This document shows positions 18,985-29,064 of a DNA stretch of 32,032 bases, piece by piece; position 1 is the first letter of the stretch, and each line of letters begins with the position of its first letter. Under the pieces are notes generated by a model, which did not search any database, had not been told where the DNA came from, and saw only the letters and a program-made list of their open reading frames with translations. Position numbers and translations under genes: made by a program. The DNA comes from Gamsiella multidivaricata (Eukaryota; Mortierellomycota; Mortierellomycetes; Mortierellales; Mortierellaceae), in the NCBI RefSeq assembly GCF_025024155.1, contig NW_026251863.1:1-32032 (forward strand). The letters are read 5' to 3'.

Positions 18985-21135
18985 AAGCCAGCAAGAACCC
19001 GCGACTGTACGTTACCTCCATTTTCATAGCCTCTAGAACAACGAGTGCTTGGCTCTTGCCGACCCTGTCGCCGGGCTTACACATGACCTGAGGAATCTTG
19101 CAGGGCATGGGCGTACGCAAACTTACTGCCTTTTCCTCTTTGCCCACTGCCAAAAACTTTGGCTGGGGCACATCAAGGGTCATCTTGCCTTTCTCTGCGG
19201 ACGCGTGGACCTGATCGTCCGCTTGGATTACATTAGTCTTGTACAAACGACTCTCGATCTGAGCCAGAACAGCGTTCTCGCCTGCCAGCTTCGCCATAAC
19301 GTTAGAGAAGACCGTGTAGTCATGTGAGGCGTCTGCAAGCGAACATTGTAGATTTGGTCATAATTGAGTTCGACGCCGACCTGCACATTCTGGCTCTCCA
19401 GCTTAAACACCCTTGTCTGCTCGCTGATCTGGTTGAGACGAACTCCAGAGTTGAATGTAAAAGACGAAGCTCCATCCGTGACTACAAGCGCGGCCTGTCT
19501 GGAGGCCTCGGGATCTGTCAGAACTATCGACAAGGAAGCATGGGTAACAGTAGCGGGATGTAGAGATGGTGCGGACTTTAACATATCACTCTCATACTCC
19601 TTGATGAACCCAGTCTCAACCTTGCCAGTAATGAACTCAGGATGGGAAGCCAGAGTTTTCAGGAATTCAATGTTAGTATCTAATCCAACGACTTCGTACT
19701 CATTCAATGCCTTGCGCAATATTAGGAGAGCTGCAGCTCTGCTTTCGCCATAGACCACCAGTTTAGCAATCATGGGTCATAGTGCACAGAAATCTCGTCG
19801 CCCTGCATGAATCCACTCTCCAGACGCACGCTCTTCGAAGGTTCTGGCATTTGGACATGGATCAGGACTCCCACATCAAACAGGAGGTTGTTGTTGGAGT
19901 TCTCAGCATAGATACTTGCCTCAAAGGCCCAGCCGTCTTCATCGAGCTCGGTCTGAAGTTGAGATAGTCAGTTTCCGGCCGCGACTCGAGTTGCCACTGC
20001 ACCAAATCTGTGTATGTGGTCATGTCGGTAATGGGGTGCTCGACCTGAAGACGCGTGTTCATCTCCATAAGGTAGAATGTCTAATCCGTGTTGTCCATAA
20101 TGAATTCGACGGCTCCAGTACCCACGTAGTTCACATCCTTGGCAGCGGCCACGGCCTTCTCACCTAACTTGCGTAGAGATTCCTCTGACAGCCATGGCTA
20201 GTATATTGATAATGACAATGAAAATGTTATTCGAAGAGGTTGTCTGACGAAGCATTTAATAAGCACCAAAAATAAAAGGGTATCAGAACATTTGCTAATT
20301 ACTTTCAAGGAAGATGCTATCAGGTCCTGGGGGCCTAGAATGATTGTCAGGCAGAATGTGATATTGAACTTACACCTTATCATCACCGAAGAACTTCATA
20401 GCCTCACGCCCTGAGCTCTCCAACATGATCTCAAAGACTTTGGGACTCTCCACAGTACGCATGCTTTTACCTACTCTGTCTTTGACTGCCTTGATCAACA
20501 CTGAGTATTCAATCTTGTCAGCCTGGGCCTTCAAGAAGGCATTATTCTGGTTGTCACCGCGGTAGTCGGGGACGACGGACACCTTGATCGCCTCCATGAT
20601 GAACTTGGATTCACTTTGCGGCCATAGCGCTGGCGCGGGGCCATGCTTTCCTTGACTAGGCGATCAGCAAAGCCAGCGTTCTCGGACAAGGAACCATATC
20701 TGGGATGAACGGGATTGATATTGGACAAAACAGCACATCAAGCGATCCGTCTAAGTAAACATCTGATTTCGACTTAGACACTTGAGCTCCGCTCTTTTGC
20801 GCAATCTCGACGATTTTGTCGGCCTTTTGATAACTCTCGACGGAAGGAGTGGGACCGATGCTGTAGGCCTTGTCGGCCATCTTAGCATGAAGCACATTTC
20901 TGTCAGTATCGCTGAGGACGGTCAAGGTCTTGATACCGAGTTTCCTGACGGTTATCATAATCCTACAGGTGCTCTCTCCACTGCATTGAGAAGAGACGAC
21001 AGAAAGGCATGAATAAACGAGGGTTGACCTAATTTATGTGTGTCTGCATCTGATCTGAGGCGTTCTCTTTCCGCCATACTCTCGTCCTATGTAGAACTTA
21101 CCGATTAGCGAGGAGGATCTTATCGAACAATAGCT
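18985..21135 (-). pseudogene. MCCC1: 3-methylcrotonyl-CoA carboxylase biotin-carrying subunit, dead copy
   Basis: Read on the minus strand, the family order survives: FDKILLANR (about 21106-21132), intron, GESTCRIMITVRKLGIKT (normally GEIACR), ADKAYSIGPTPSVESYQKAD, HPRYGSLSENAGFADRL (normally HPGYGFLSEN). Then VSVVPDYRGDNQ, KAVKDRVGKSMR (the ATP-binding GGGGKG loop is lost), [13 protein letters not shown], stop, [16 protein letters not shown], frameshift, MIAKLVVYGESRAAALL, and the biotin site LEAMKME near 19030. The exon carrying the RHVEVQ and ERDCSVQRRHQK motifs is missing between 20170 and 20375, and the C-terminus after AMKME is absent. Several frameshifts and one in-frame TAG confirm that it is dead. 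The live enzyme works in mitochondrial leucine breakdown. Splice sites are retained, so this began as a DNA-level duplicate, not a retrocopy. Confidence 0.88.
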
Positions 21136-21439
21136 TCCGCTCTGTTCATTGAATGGATCCAACGAATGTTATATTAAAATGAGTAATAGAAGCTCAGGTA
21201 TTCATTGCGAGTCTGTTGTAAGTTGCGACACCATACCGATTTCAGTGGTGTGCCAGTGGAATGGCTTCATCGAGCCTGGCTCGACTGAGGTGCCCCAGGG
21301 GATGCGGAAGGTCGCTCTGTTGGCGGAGAGCAGAAATGAAGACGTGGAATGGAGCGCGTGAAGATGGTGAAGGTGGAGGGAGACAAAGAGTATTAGGAAA
21401 AGCAAGCGAAGTATAAAAATAACAAACGACAAATTCGCC

Positions 21440-22380
21440 ATTAACAGCGTGAGAAAGTTGCGGCCCAACTTACACGGACTCTCAAATAAAGTTCGATGCC
21501 TACAGACATATGGCAAACGCGTATGGCCGATTTCGACTGCTTTGCCAGGTAAAGGCTTTGGAAAGGTCGGGCCCACTGCTTCGCCATAATCAATTGCAAG
21601 ACTAGGTTCATAAAAAAGATCACCACTGTTGTTGCCGTGAACCTCTTGCTTATGTACCACGGCGCCTGATACCATGCCATGTCGATTCCCAATAATCCTA
21701 CGCCAGAAATACGGCACCAGCAATGCCGTGTCCACACCGCGTTTCAGCCGTCGATTGAAAGATGTCAGTTCGCGACTCTGTAGTGTCCATTTCAGGTGCA
21801 ACATTGGCGTACTCAGGTGTATCAGCGACAGTATTCATTGAGATAAGGTCCCGGATCGATTACCATGGTCGCATACAGATAGTAGACTGAGTTAAGAATG
21901 ACGGCCGCCTGGTGAAAGGAGATAAGGTTGCTCCAGACCCCGAATCTACCGCGTTGATAAAACTCATGGACTGCGTCCCACGCCAGTTGCTCATATCCGA
22001 GCTCGAGTTCGACTAGAAAGGGGGTGTGATGGGGGAGATGTAGGTTGAGATGTCATCCTTGGTCCAGTCCACGGTCAAAAGAAGGTATATGGTCGTCAAG
22101 GTCATGATATCCAAATGAGTCGAGGCTACCATCTTGTTTCAAAAATGATAATGCTTCGGCATTCCCGCCTTGGGTGGTAGAATTTGCTTGATCGCGAGCT
22201 GACACCGCAGGGTGACGAACAGGAATGGGTAGAGCGTGAGACCTGCGATGAGCGACAGCGGTATATGTGGCGAGATGATGTCCATGGCGATGTTGATGCT
22301 GATGAGAAGCAAAAAGAGACGGTGGAAGTGCAAATGTCTGAGTACACGGATCTCTCTGAAGCACAAACCATCGGCTTGAA
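21440..22380 (-). pseudogene. Possible membrane-protein relic, unassigned
   Basis: On the minus strand, protein-like stretches occur in mixed frames. From about 22310 to 22140 there is FLLLISINIAMDIISPHI and GLTLYPFLFVTLRC followed by a stop. About 22140-22015 gives TLTTIYLLLTVDWTKDD. About 22010-21820 gives a coherent run including YEQLAWDAVHEFYQRGRFGV and ILNSVYYLYATMVIDPGPYL. About 21680-21440 gives APWYISKRFTATTVVIFFMN. Together they look like several hydrophobic segments of one polytopic protein with stops and frame changes. I do not recognise a family, and composition alone could mislead. It lies upstream of the MCC relic in the same direction, so both may have arrived in one duplicated block (inference). 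Confidence 0.25.
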
Positions 22381-22521
22381 TGCATAAATGCGATGCGGTT
22401 ATATTCTACTGGCTCATGCACAGTTGGACAGAGCACGGACAAAGGACATGAAAAAGACAGAATCCTTAAATGCATTTTCGAGCAATTGTTCAACGAGAGC
22501 GAGCAAAGCAATGCAAGCGCT

Positions 22522-24039
22522 TTATTGCGACGAACTGTTGGGCACCGATGGTGATGAAGATGCTGAGTATGTCGATGAAGACAACTGCTCAGAATGGATC
22601 CCTCGCTTCTTTGTAATGCCGTCGTAGATGGTCAATGCCTGTGCAACCATCGAAGAGGCATCGCTGGCATTCGCTGGCAGAATAAGAGTGTTCGTCTCCT
22701 TCGCCAGCTGTGCAAAGGCCTCGACGTACTTGTCTGCAACCGTGAGCGAGACTGCGTGGTGTCCACCGGGGGTGTTGGTGATGGCCTCGGCAATGCGGCG
22801 AATACCCTCCGCGCTTGCCTGAGCACGCAGGAGGATCGCTTCGGCCTCACCGGTAGCCCTGTTAATTTGTTCCGCCTTGTCAGCCTCTGACTGAAGAATT
22901 GTCGACTGCTTGTGACCCTCGGCAACGTTGATAGCAGCCTGACGCGAACCTGTTCAGAGAAAAAAAAATCATCAGCAAGCACTTTGCTTCAAGCAACAGC
23001 AGCAGCAATCGTTTGCAGGTAGTGTTCGCTATACCCTCAGAATCCAGAATTTGAGCTCGCTTGGTTCGCTCCGCAGAGACCTGTTGGTGCATGCTCTCGA
23101 CAACCTTGGCAGGAGGATGGATATCGCGGATCTCATAGCGAAGACACTGGATTCCCCAGTCTGCTGCTGCCGTGTTGATGGCCTCTACAATATTGGAGTT
23201 CAAATGAGCACGCTCTGCCAGAGTGCGATCCAGGGTCATTTGGCCGATCTCGGCACGCATCGTCGTCTGTGCAAGCTGTGCGACTGAAAACTCAGCATCT
23301 TCTACCCCATAAGACGCCTTGTATGGATCCACTACTCTGAAGTACAAGACGCCATCCAGGTCCAGCGTCACATTGTCTAACAGGGATATCACAGTGGTTA
23401 ACGACATGGGCTTTACAGTAGCGGTTGCAAGAGGTTGGTTACTGGATCAGTACCTTGTGTAATGGCGCTCTGGCTTGGAATCTCAATAGCGACTTCCTTC
23501 AAACTCTTCACATATTTGACGCGGTCCAAAAATGGCATCAGGATCTGAAGACCTGGCTCCAGCACACGGGAGAATCGACCCATGCGCTCAACAATCCATG
23601 CCTCCTGCTGTGGCACAAATTTGATAACCTATTCGCAAACCAAAAGAGCGCGGCATTGTCAACAAGACATCCACTTCACGATAGCCCACTTGCCGTGAGA
23701 AATATGTCAAGGCTATCATACCGTGTTCATAGGAATAGATTTCCGTGAACTGCCGATGCCTCCGGTCCAGTTTGTGTATCCATCGTCTCCGTAGCGGGTG
23801 GCGTATGACCTGCGCAGAACGAATGCGGTGGGCGCCGAGATACCCTATTGTGTTGGTGACAAAAGAAAAATCCAAGTAGTTTAGATATCATAAGGTCTTG
23901 CACAATTTCGCGTTCCGCCAAGGGGATCAAGTCTATGTCCCAAACATACTGCCACACGTGCTGTTCTGAGTGCACTAGCTGCGACCGCAGCGGCTACAAA
24001 CGACATTGATGGTGTTTTTAGTGGGATGGCTCGAAGCAT
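22522..24039 (-). CDS. STOML2: Mitochondrial stomatin-like protein 2 (SPFH/prohibitin domain)
   Basis: Five exons join in frame: 24039-23950, 23844-23722, 23628-23454, 23376-23035 and 22949-22522. The product is 385 aa. Residues 1 to about 50 form an Arg/Ala/Ser-rich mitochondrial presequence (MLRAIPLKTPSMSFVAAAVA). The SPFH core is nearly textbook: VIKFVPQQEAWIVERMGRFS, LEPGLQILMPFLDRVKYVKS, DNVTLDLDGVLYFRVVDPYK, SYGVEDAEFSVAQLAQTTMR, WGIQCLRYEIRDIHPP. The coiled-coil part AEGHKQSTILQSEADKAEQI and the conserved NTLILPANASD and SSMVAQALTIYDGI follow. The protein scaffolds cardiolipin-rich inner-membrane domains and supports respiratory complexes and protease assembly (known for SLP-2). Introns are 105, 93, 77 and 85 nt, and phases fit. 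It shares a short promoter with Y14. Intact. Confidence 0.96.
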
Positions 24040-24228
24040 GGTGGTGCGTGTATGAATGTATGAATGTACGAATGAATGGGAATGGAACAAAAAAAAAAAA
24101 GGCTCCCTCCCACCATCAAGGTGACGTTGCACTTCAACTCAAAAAATAGCCCTCCCTCTTTCGATCGGCTCTACTCTTTGCATCAACCCACTTTCCCCCT
24201 CTGAAAGCGTCCGCCCCCCTATACGACT
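24040..24228. promoter_or_regulatory. Divergent promoter between STOML2 and RBM8A (189 bp)
   Basis: The two start codons face away from each other across 189 bp. The interval contains repeats of GAATG near 24055-24082, a 12-A run at 24091 and a C/T-rich tract from about 24140. No TATA box is visible. Housekeeping expression from a shared bidirectional promoter is likely (inference). Confidence 0.6.
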
Positions 24229-25530
24229 ATGACCGACAAATATGCGATCGACCTGAGTGTCAAGCCCGGCGAAGACCTGCAGGACGAGGAAATGGCAGGT
24301 AAAACAAGCACAGCGTGGAACTCCATCAGCACCTTGCCCAGTGGACTAAGGAGGAAGGACGATCTGAGCAACCAGCGAATCCCCTGCCAGCTTTCAAACC
24401 AAAGTGACTGAATGTCATGGACATACCCACCAGGCTATATTCTATGGGACCGAATTTGAATACTATGCGCGCTTTCTTAGTCGTTGCCAGCTAGGCAGAC
24501 GGGCTGATCAAGGACAAGCACTGTTGAACTCTTCAGGTCACTTCTTGTCCGGAGGGCTGGACCCAGCATTAAAAACCTCGATCTGCTACGACTTTCAGAA
24601 GTATGAGCGGCAGATCCTGGACAAGAAGGAAGTCAAGGATATCGACGACTCTCGACCATTACTCCACAACAGCCAAAAACCACAATCAGCAAATACTGAA
24701 ACAAACATTGCCCCCATTTGCAATAGAGGTCCCAGAGGTCACGATCACGAGAAAAGGACGCGGTTTTCAAAGCGGAGGTAATAAACATTGATCGCGATTT
24801 AATCATGACTCGCCTAGACGGAGTATTCCCTGAAGCAACTAACATACGATACATTCACCTTCTCCTCGATTAGATCAAAGAGGCGATGGTGTTCACGGCA
24901 GCTCGTTCGACAAGCTGAATTCGAACGACGATAGTGCATCCGGCAGGGCATTAAAATGTAAGCCGAGATCATGACTCTTTAACAGTTGACAAAGTGGAGG
25001 AAGCCTTCATCGGCTCGTTTGTTTGGTGCATTGCACTCAACTTTTAATTTCGTCTGCTTCTACCGATCATTACAAACATTAAAGCTGTTGAGGGCTGGAT
25101 TGTGTTGATCACAGGAGTTCACGAGGAAGCGACCGAGGAAGACATCCAGGACAAGTTCGGGGAGTTTGGAGAGATTAAGAACGTGCATCTTAACTTGGAT
25201 CGTCGCACAGGATACGTCAAGGTAACATTCAGAAACCAATCATGTCCCCTCTTTGCAAAGAACTAATTCAATAATCACTGACCTAGTTTTTATTTAACAT
25301 TACACCGCCAGGGATACGCATTGATCGAATATGAAAAGTTTTCGGAAGCGGAGGCAGCCATCGCAGGCATGAACGGATCAAAGCTTCTAGACCAGACCTT
25401 AGCCTGTGACTTTGCTTTCGTAAAGCCCAATTCCCATGATGATCGTGGACGCAGAGGATTCACATCCCGTAGTAGAGGAGGTTACAATGGACGTCGCTCA
25501 GGTCGCTCCAGCAGTCCGGGTCGTCGCTAA
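24229..25530 (+). CDS. RBM8A: Exon junction complex factor Y14 / RBM8A
   Basis: Five exons join in frame: 24229-24298, 24727-24777, 24874-24957, 25085-25221 and 25312-25530. The product is 186 aa (human 174). The acidic N-terminus [20 protein letters not shown] leads to [13 protein letters not shown], matching the KRKGRGF block of Y14. The RRM starts [20 protein letters not shown] and has RNP-like [20 protein letters not shown] and [11 protein letters not shown]. The tail is RG/RS-rich ([22 protein letters not shown]). Y14 pairs with Mago in the exon junction complex, which marks spliced mRNA and serves export, localisation and nonsense-mediated decay. Here the RRM binds Mago rather than RNA (established knowledge). 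The first intron is long for this window (428 nt). AATAAA is at 25575. Intact, and a sign that the organism keeps an exon junction complex. Confidence 0.93.
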
Positions 25531-25630
25531 GCAACAACACCTCCAGAAAGAGCAGGAAGAACACTGCTCCACGTAATAAAATCAGAGGAATAATCTATTT
25601 GACTATTTGACAACCCGGGTTGCCGCTGCT

Positions 25631-25978
25631 ATTTGGCAACCCCTATACTAACTCCATGTAAGGCCAACATTTTTTAAACGTCGATTATGCCAGTAGTCCT
25701 TATAGTACCTGGCCCCGACCCTTTAAGCTAGATCGTCATCTGGCTCTTAAAGGACTCCACAATGTAACTGATTTCCCATTTCGTCATCGCTGAGTCCGTC
25801 ATCGATAAAATCCTGTTTTCCGTCATGAAGAAGGCTTCTCCCAAGGTCGCAAAAGGCTGTATGGGGTGCCAGGTGGAGGAAGGAATGGTTCTCAACCTCT
25901 CGCCGCGTTGTTTCGACTTGAAATTCGCAAAAGATACGAGTCTTGTTTTACATGGGATTTGTGCAGGGGTTGCCAAAT
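25631..25978. repeat. Inverted 14-mer pair ATTTGGCAACCCCT
   Basis: ATTTGGCAACCCCT at 25631-25644 is exactly inverted at 25965-25978 (AGGGGTTGCCAAAT, preceded by C). CAGGGGTTGCCAAA-like sequences resemble hAT-type transposon ends, but no flanking duplication could be shown. A small non-autonomous element or two outward-facing ends are both possible. Confidence 0.45.
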
Positions 25979-25988
25979 GGAAGAGTAT

Positions 25989-26081
25989 AATCTCAACCCC
26001 CCGTAAGATTTTATTCTTACACCCCCCGTGAGATTATCCAAAGCACATAATGAAATTTTATTCTCACACCCCCCGTAAGAG
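25989..26081. repeat. Three units of (T)TCTYACACCCCCCGTRAGA type
   Basis: Units at about 25989-26011, 26012-26038 and 26059-26081 share ACCCCCCGT flanked by TAAGA, GAGAT or TCTTA-like half-sites. They are also partly inverted (ATAATCTCA against TGAGATTAT). A further TCTTACACCC lies directly right of the transposon at 28428. The pogo-like element therefore entered a pre-existing repeat. Confidence 0.6.
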
Positions 26082-26086
26082 CTTTA

Positions 26087-26220
26087 CAGTCGAAACTCGT
26101 TTTTAGGCCGGGGTTTGTTAACAAAACGCGGCCAACAAACTTAATTTGAAATTGAATTGACCTCTCTGAGTGGGCTATTCTAAAGACCAGAAAATACAGT
26201 CACATATTCAGTCACATGCT
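26087..26220 (+). repeat. Left 134-bp terminal inverted repeat
   Basis: Starts CAGTCGAAACTCG after the TA duplication and ends CACATGCT. It contains an imperfect palindrome centred on GTTAAC (GGCCG...CGGCC, 26106-26133) and, near its inner end, the repeated word CAGTCACAT (CAGTCACATATTCAGTCACATG). Confidence 0.95.
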
Positions 26221-26289
26221 GCGTTGCGAGCGTGCTTCTTGCTCTCCATGGACACGTCTCTCATGTTGCATTCTATACATCTCAACACC

Positions 26290-28266
26290 ATGGCTACAAA
26301 AACCTCCCAAAAAAGACAATATGAGTCGCTCTCGATCCAGGCAACGACATCAAACAAAAAACAAAAACCAACTCTTGTACACCCTCCTGCCAAAAATCAC
26401 AAAAAATACACCAAGAGCGAACTTGAGGATACCGAGCGCACTCATCGACTGAGATACAAATTCATTTTGGATTGTGCCAGGAGCAAAGATATGACCACAT
26501 TCATTGCGTTTCCTAACCCCAACCAGTTCGAGATCCCAATGGCCAGGGTCTCTCACACCCTGAAGAAGCAAGTCGAATTACTGGACATATATCATTATCT
26601 CTATGATCGGAAGGAAAACCTCAACATCAAGGTTTCTTACAACACCTTCGGGCCTATGATAGGCATCAGTCTTCCGGGACGTACCCTTAGGCGCATGATC
26701 AAGCGAGAAGACGAAATACGTGCTGCAGCCAAGATGTCCCCTGCGGATGCTTACTACATCGTCAACCGCAAGAACGTACTGATCGAGGAGGTCCTATATC
26801 GGTGACTACAAGTTCAGCGGAAGCAGAACATCCCTGTCAATGGCAAGATGATCAAGAATGCAGGTATGATTCTTGTCGATCTGCAGGACGATTCGGGCGA
26901 TACCGTGTCTGAGGCACCGCCGTCATTCTCAGCCTCATGGTTTAACGCCTTCAAGAAACACTATGGGATAACCTACTGCCAGCTTCATGGAGAAGCAGGA
27001 TCGGTCGACCTGGAGGCGATTGAACCAGAGCTTACCGATATCCGTCAGCTTTGCGCCCAATACACTCCAGACAACATATTCAACTGCGACGAGACTGGCT
27101 TTTACTTGCAGGAGCTGGACAACAAGTCTTACACAACTCAAGAGTCAAAGTCGGGCATCAAGGCCAATAGGAGCTGCAGGGTCTCCATCCTGTTCTGCAT
27201 TAATGCTTCTGGGTCCTCTCTCGCCATGGCAGACACCAAGAATTCATTGAAGCCGTTGGTCATCGGTAATGTGTTGAACGTATGATTTATGTTGCAATCG
27301 TCATCTATTTATCGGTGCTTTATATTTCATCTTGACCTTTGCGACTCTGTGATGCTCTTTACTTTAGGCACAAGTATTCCAAATCTTGAAGAAGATTCGG
27401 CGAAAGGGATGCTCATGAAGGAAACAAGCTCGGGATGGATGAAGAACGACGTATTCGTAGGATGGCTACGAATGTTTGATGACGATCTCTCGCAGCCAAC
27501 CCTTCTCCTTCTTGACTCCGCAGGTGCGCACAACAACATCGACATGCGTGATCTGCGAACCAACACGCCTTGGAAGCATCTTCACATACGGCGGCTCCCG
27601 ACAAACACCACATCAGTAACGCAGCCTCTCGACGCGGGCGTAATTAGTGTTTTCAAACGAGCTTTCCTGGAGATGCTCAGCTATGAAACCTATCTCGCTC
27701 GCAACTATCAAAAGAAGAAATGTATCTCCAACGAACTCGCTTGGACATTGATCCCCTATGCATGGAGTCGAGTGAAGCCTCTAACGCTGCGAAACTGCTT
27801 CGCCAAAACGCCAGTCCTTCCGACGGAAATGCGTGAGCAGCTCAGACGGCAGCCAACCCAGGCTGAACAGTATCAACCACTTCGATACTCCCGACACAAC
27901 CAATACGAAGAGCAGGAGAGAATACATTTCGAGCATCTGATCGCCGAGACTAATATGGAAAATAATTGGAATTTCCGAATAGTAGGAAACAAGGATGTGC
28001 AGGAGCTGGCCGAGGAAGTGCAGCAGCAGGTGAATGCAGATGGAGAAAGCGACCAGTCTGAAGAAGTTAGTCATGACGGATACACAAGCTCACCGATCGC
28101 AGACGAGGAATGGAACATAGCCGCTCAAGTGCTGAAGGGTCTGGCTGGAGACCTTGTAAGCATCGAAGGCCTCAAGCAAATCAGAGAGAGAGCGAAGCAG
28201 GGGTCAAAGAATACGTTTGATATTCGACGGACAGTGAAGCAACTGGTGCGTGCTTTGCAGGAATAA
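26290..28266 (+). pseudogene. CENP-B/Tigger-like DDE transposase with one premature stop
   Basis: Exons 26290-27265 and 27368-28266 (GT-AG intron of 102 nt, phase 1) give 625 codons including the stop, one of them an in-frame TGA at 26803-26805 (codon 172). The N-terminus is Lys/Ser-rich. A psq-like HTH follows (KKQVELLDIYHYLYDRKENL to GRTLRRMIKRED), then a CENPB-type HTH (IEEVLYR-stop-LQVQRKQNIPVNGK). At the stop position relatives have Trp, and TGG to TGA is one base. The DDE domain is complete: FNCDETGFY (Asp 27088-27090), LLLLDSAGAHN (Asp 27514-27516) and TQPLDAGVISVFKRAF (Asp 27631-27633), with 38 residues between the last two. The C-terminus is acidic and helical. It would cut and paste DNA at TA sites; this copy should make only a truncated protein. 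Confidence 0.9.
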
Positions 28267-28290
28267 TAAAGGATTCTACGTCAACGGTAG

Positions 28291-28424
28291 AGCATGTGAC
28301 TGAATATGTGACTGTATTTTCTGGTCTTTAGAATAGCCCACTCAGAGAGGTCAATTCAATTTCAAATTAAGTTTGTTGGCCGCGTTTTGTTAACAAACCC
28401 CGGCCTAAAAACGAGTTTCGACTG
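28291..28424 (-). repeat. Right 134-bp terminal inverted repeat
   Basis: Exact reverse complement of 26087-26220. It begins 24 bp after the transposase stop codon and ends CGACTG before the TA duplication. Confidence 0.95.
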
Positions 28425-28427
28425 TAA

Positions 28428-29064
28428 TCTTACACCCTGTTATTCTAAAGCGAAACAAAGATAATCTCACGGGCATATAAAAGAGGCTTTATGATCAATG
28501 CCTGGGTTTCTAAGTGCTTAAGCGCCTGACACCCCGTTATCGTCGCCCAGATGTGTCAAGAGTGCAAACTTCAGTACATCTCTCTCTCTCTCTACCAGTG
28601 CGCACTTTTGTACACCTCTCTCTCTATACCAGCCCGAACTTTTTTCCTTCTGCCCTGACCACGCGCCATCGTACCCAATACGTAATTGTTAATAGATTGC
28701 TCTTGCTTCTATCACACATCTAATCCCATCACCTCAATTCGTTTAAGGATCCGAATCTTTTTAGCCATCGCTTCCTTAATATAGACTGTAGTTCAGCTCC
28801 GTTCTCTGATACCAGGTGTGTTACACTCTTGACACACTCGGGCGACGCACTAAATTGCCGTTTACCAGTAGTGCGGTGATAACGGGGTGTCATACTAGGT
28901 CTACATGTAGATTCACATATCGGTTTCCTTATCGCTGGAGAATCTACCCCTTTGTCCAATCCAATATGAGGCAGGATTGAGCCAGATTTCACTCCGAAGC
29001 TGAATGACGAGGTGCCATGGAAAAGAGAAAACAGACACTCGTTTGTGATCATATTGGAGTAGTA
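28428..29064. other. Spacer with a small inverted-repeat element
   Basis: It holds CT-dinucleotide runs (about 28580-28630), a TATAAAAG at 28477 without a following gene, and the inverted repeats described separately. The 107-codon frame at 28729-29052 (-) overlaps the right repeat and shows no motif. Confidence 0.45.
28527..28892. mobile_element. Putative MITE or decayed element with inverted ends
   Basis: TGACACCCCGTTATC at 28527-28541 is exactly inverted at 28878-28892. Behind it, GTCGCCC, GTGTCAAGAGTG and AAC/ACAC blocks (to about 28569) also match the inverted right side (from about 28816). The right arm has about 35 extra bases (the segment with CCGTTTACCAGTAGTGC), so the left arm has a deletion. 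Total length is about 366 bp, with no coding capacity. I could not see a clear target duplication, so the superfamily is open. Confidence 0.6.

Larger units (their letters stand above)
25531..26086. other. Spacer with inverted and direct repeats left of the pogo-like element
   Basis: It contains the Y14 3' UTR, a near-perfect palindrome (CAACCCGGGTTG) at about 25612, a pair of inverted 14-mers, and three C6-containing units next to the transposon. The minus-strand frame of 82 codons at 25728-25976 lies between the 14-mers but has no motif that I know. Confidence 0.5.
26087..28424 (+). mobile_element. pogo/Tigger-like DNA transposon, complete, 2338 bp
   Basis: Both ends carry CAGTCGAAACTCG in inverted orientation and are flanked by TA (26085-26086 and 28425-28426), the target duplication of the Tc1/mariner-pogo superfamily. 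The terminal inverted repeats are 134 bp long (26087-26220 and 28291-28424) and identical by my base-by-base comparison. Only one gene lies inside, a CENP-B-like DDE transposase on +. Identical long repeats point to very recent insertion. The element could still be moved if a functional transposase is supplied by another copy (inference). Confidence 0.95.

Noticed and set aside
24404..24781. 125-codon frame across Y14 intron 1 and exon 2
   Set aside because: It is out of frame with the clearly conserved Y14 exon 2 and has no motif. Kept only as a remark about the long intron.
27289..27367. Separate ORF start before the second transposase exon
   Set aside because: These bases are the intron. 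Splicing 27265 to 27368 restores a continuous DDE domain (PLVIG to TSIPNLEED).
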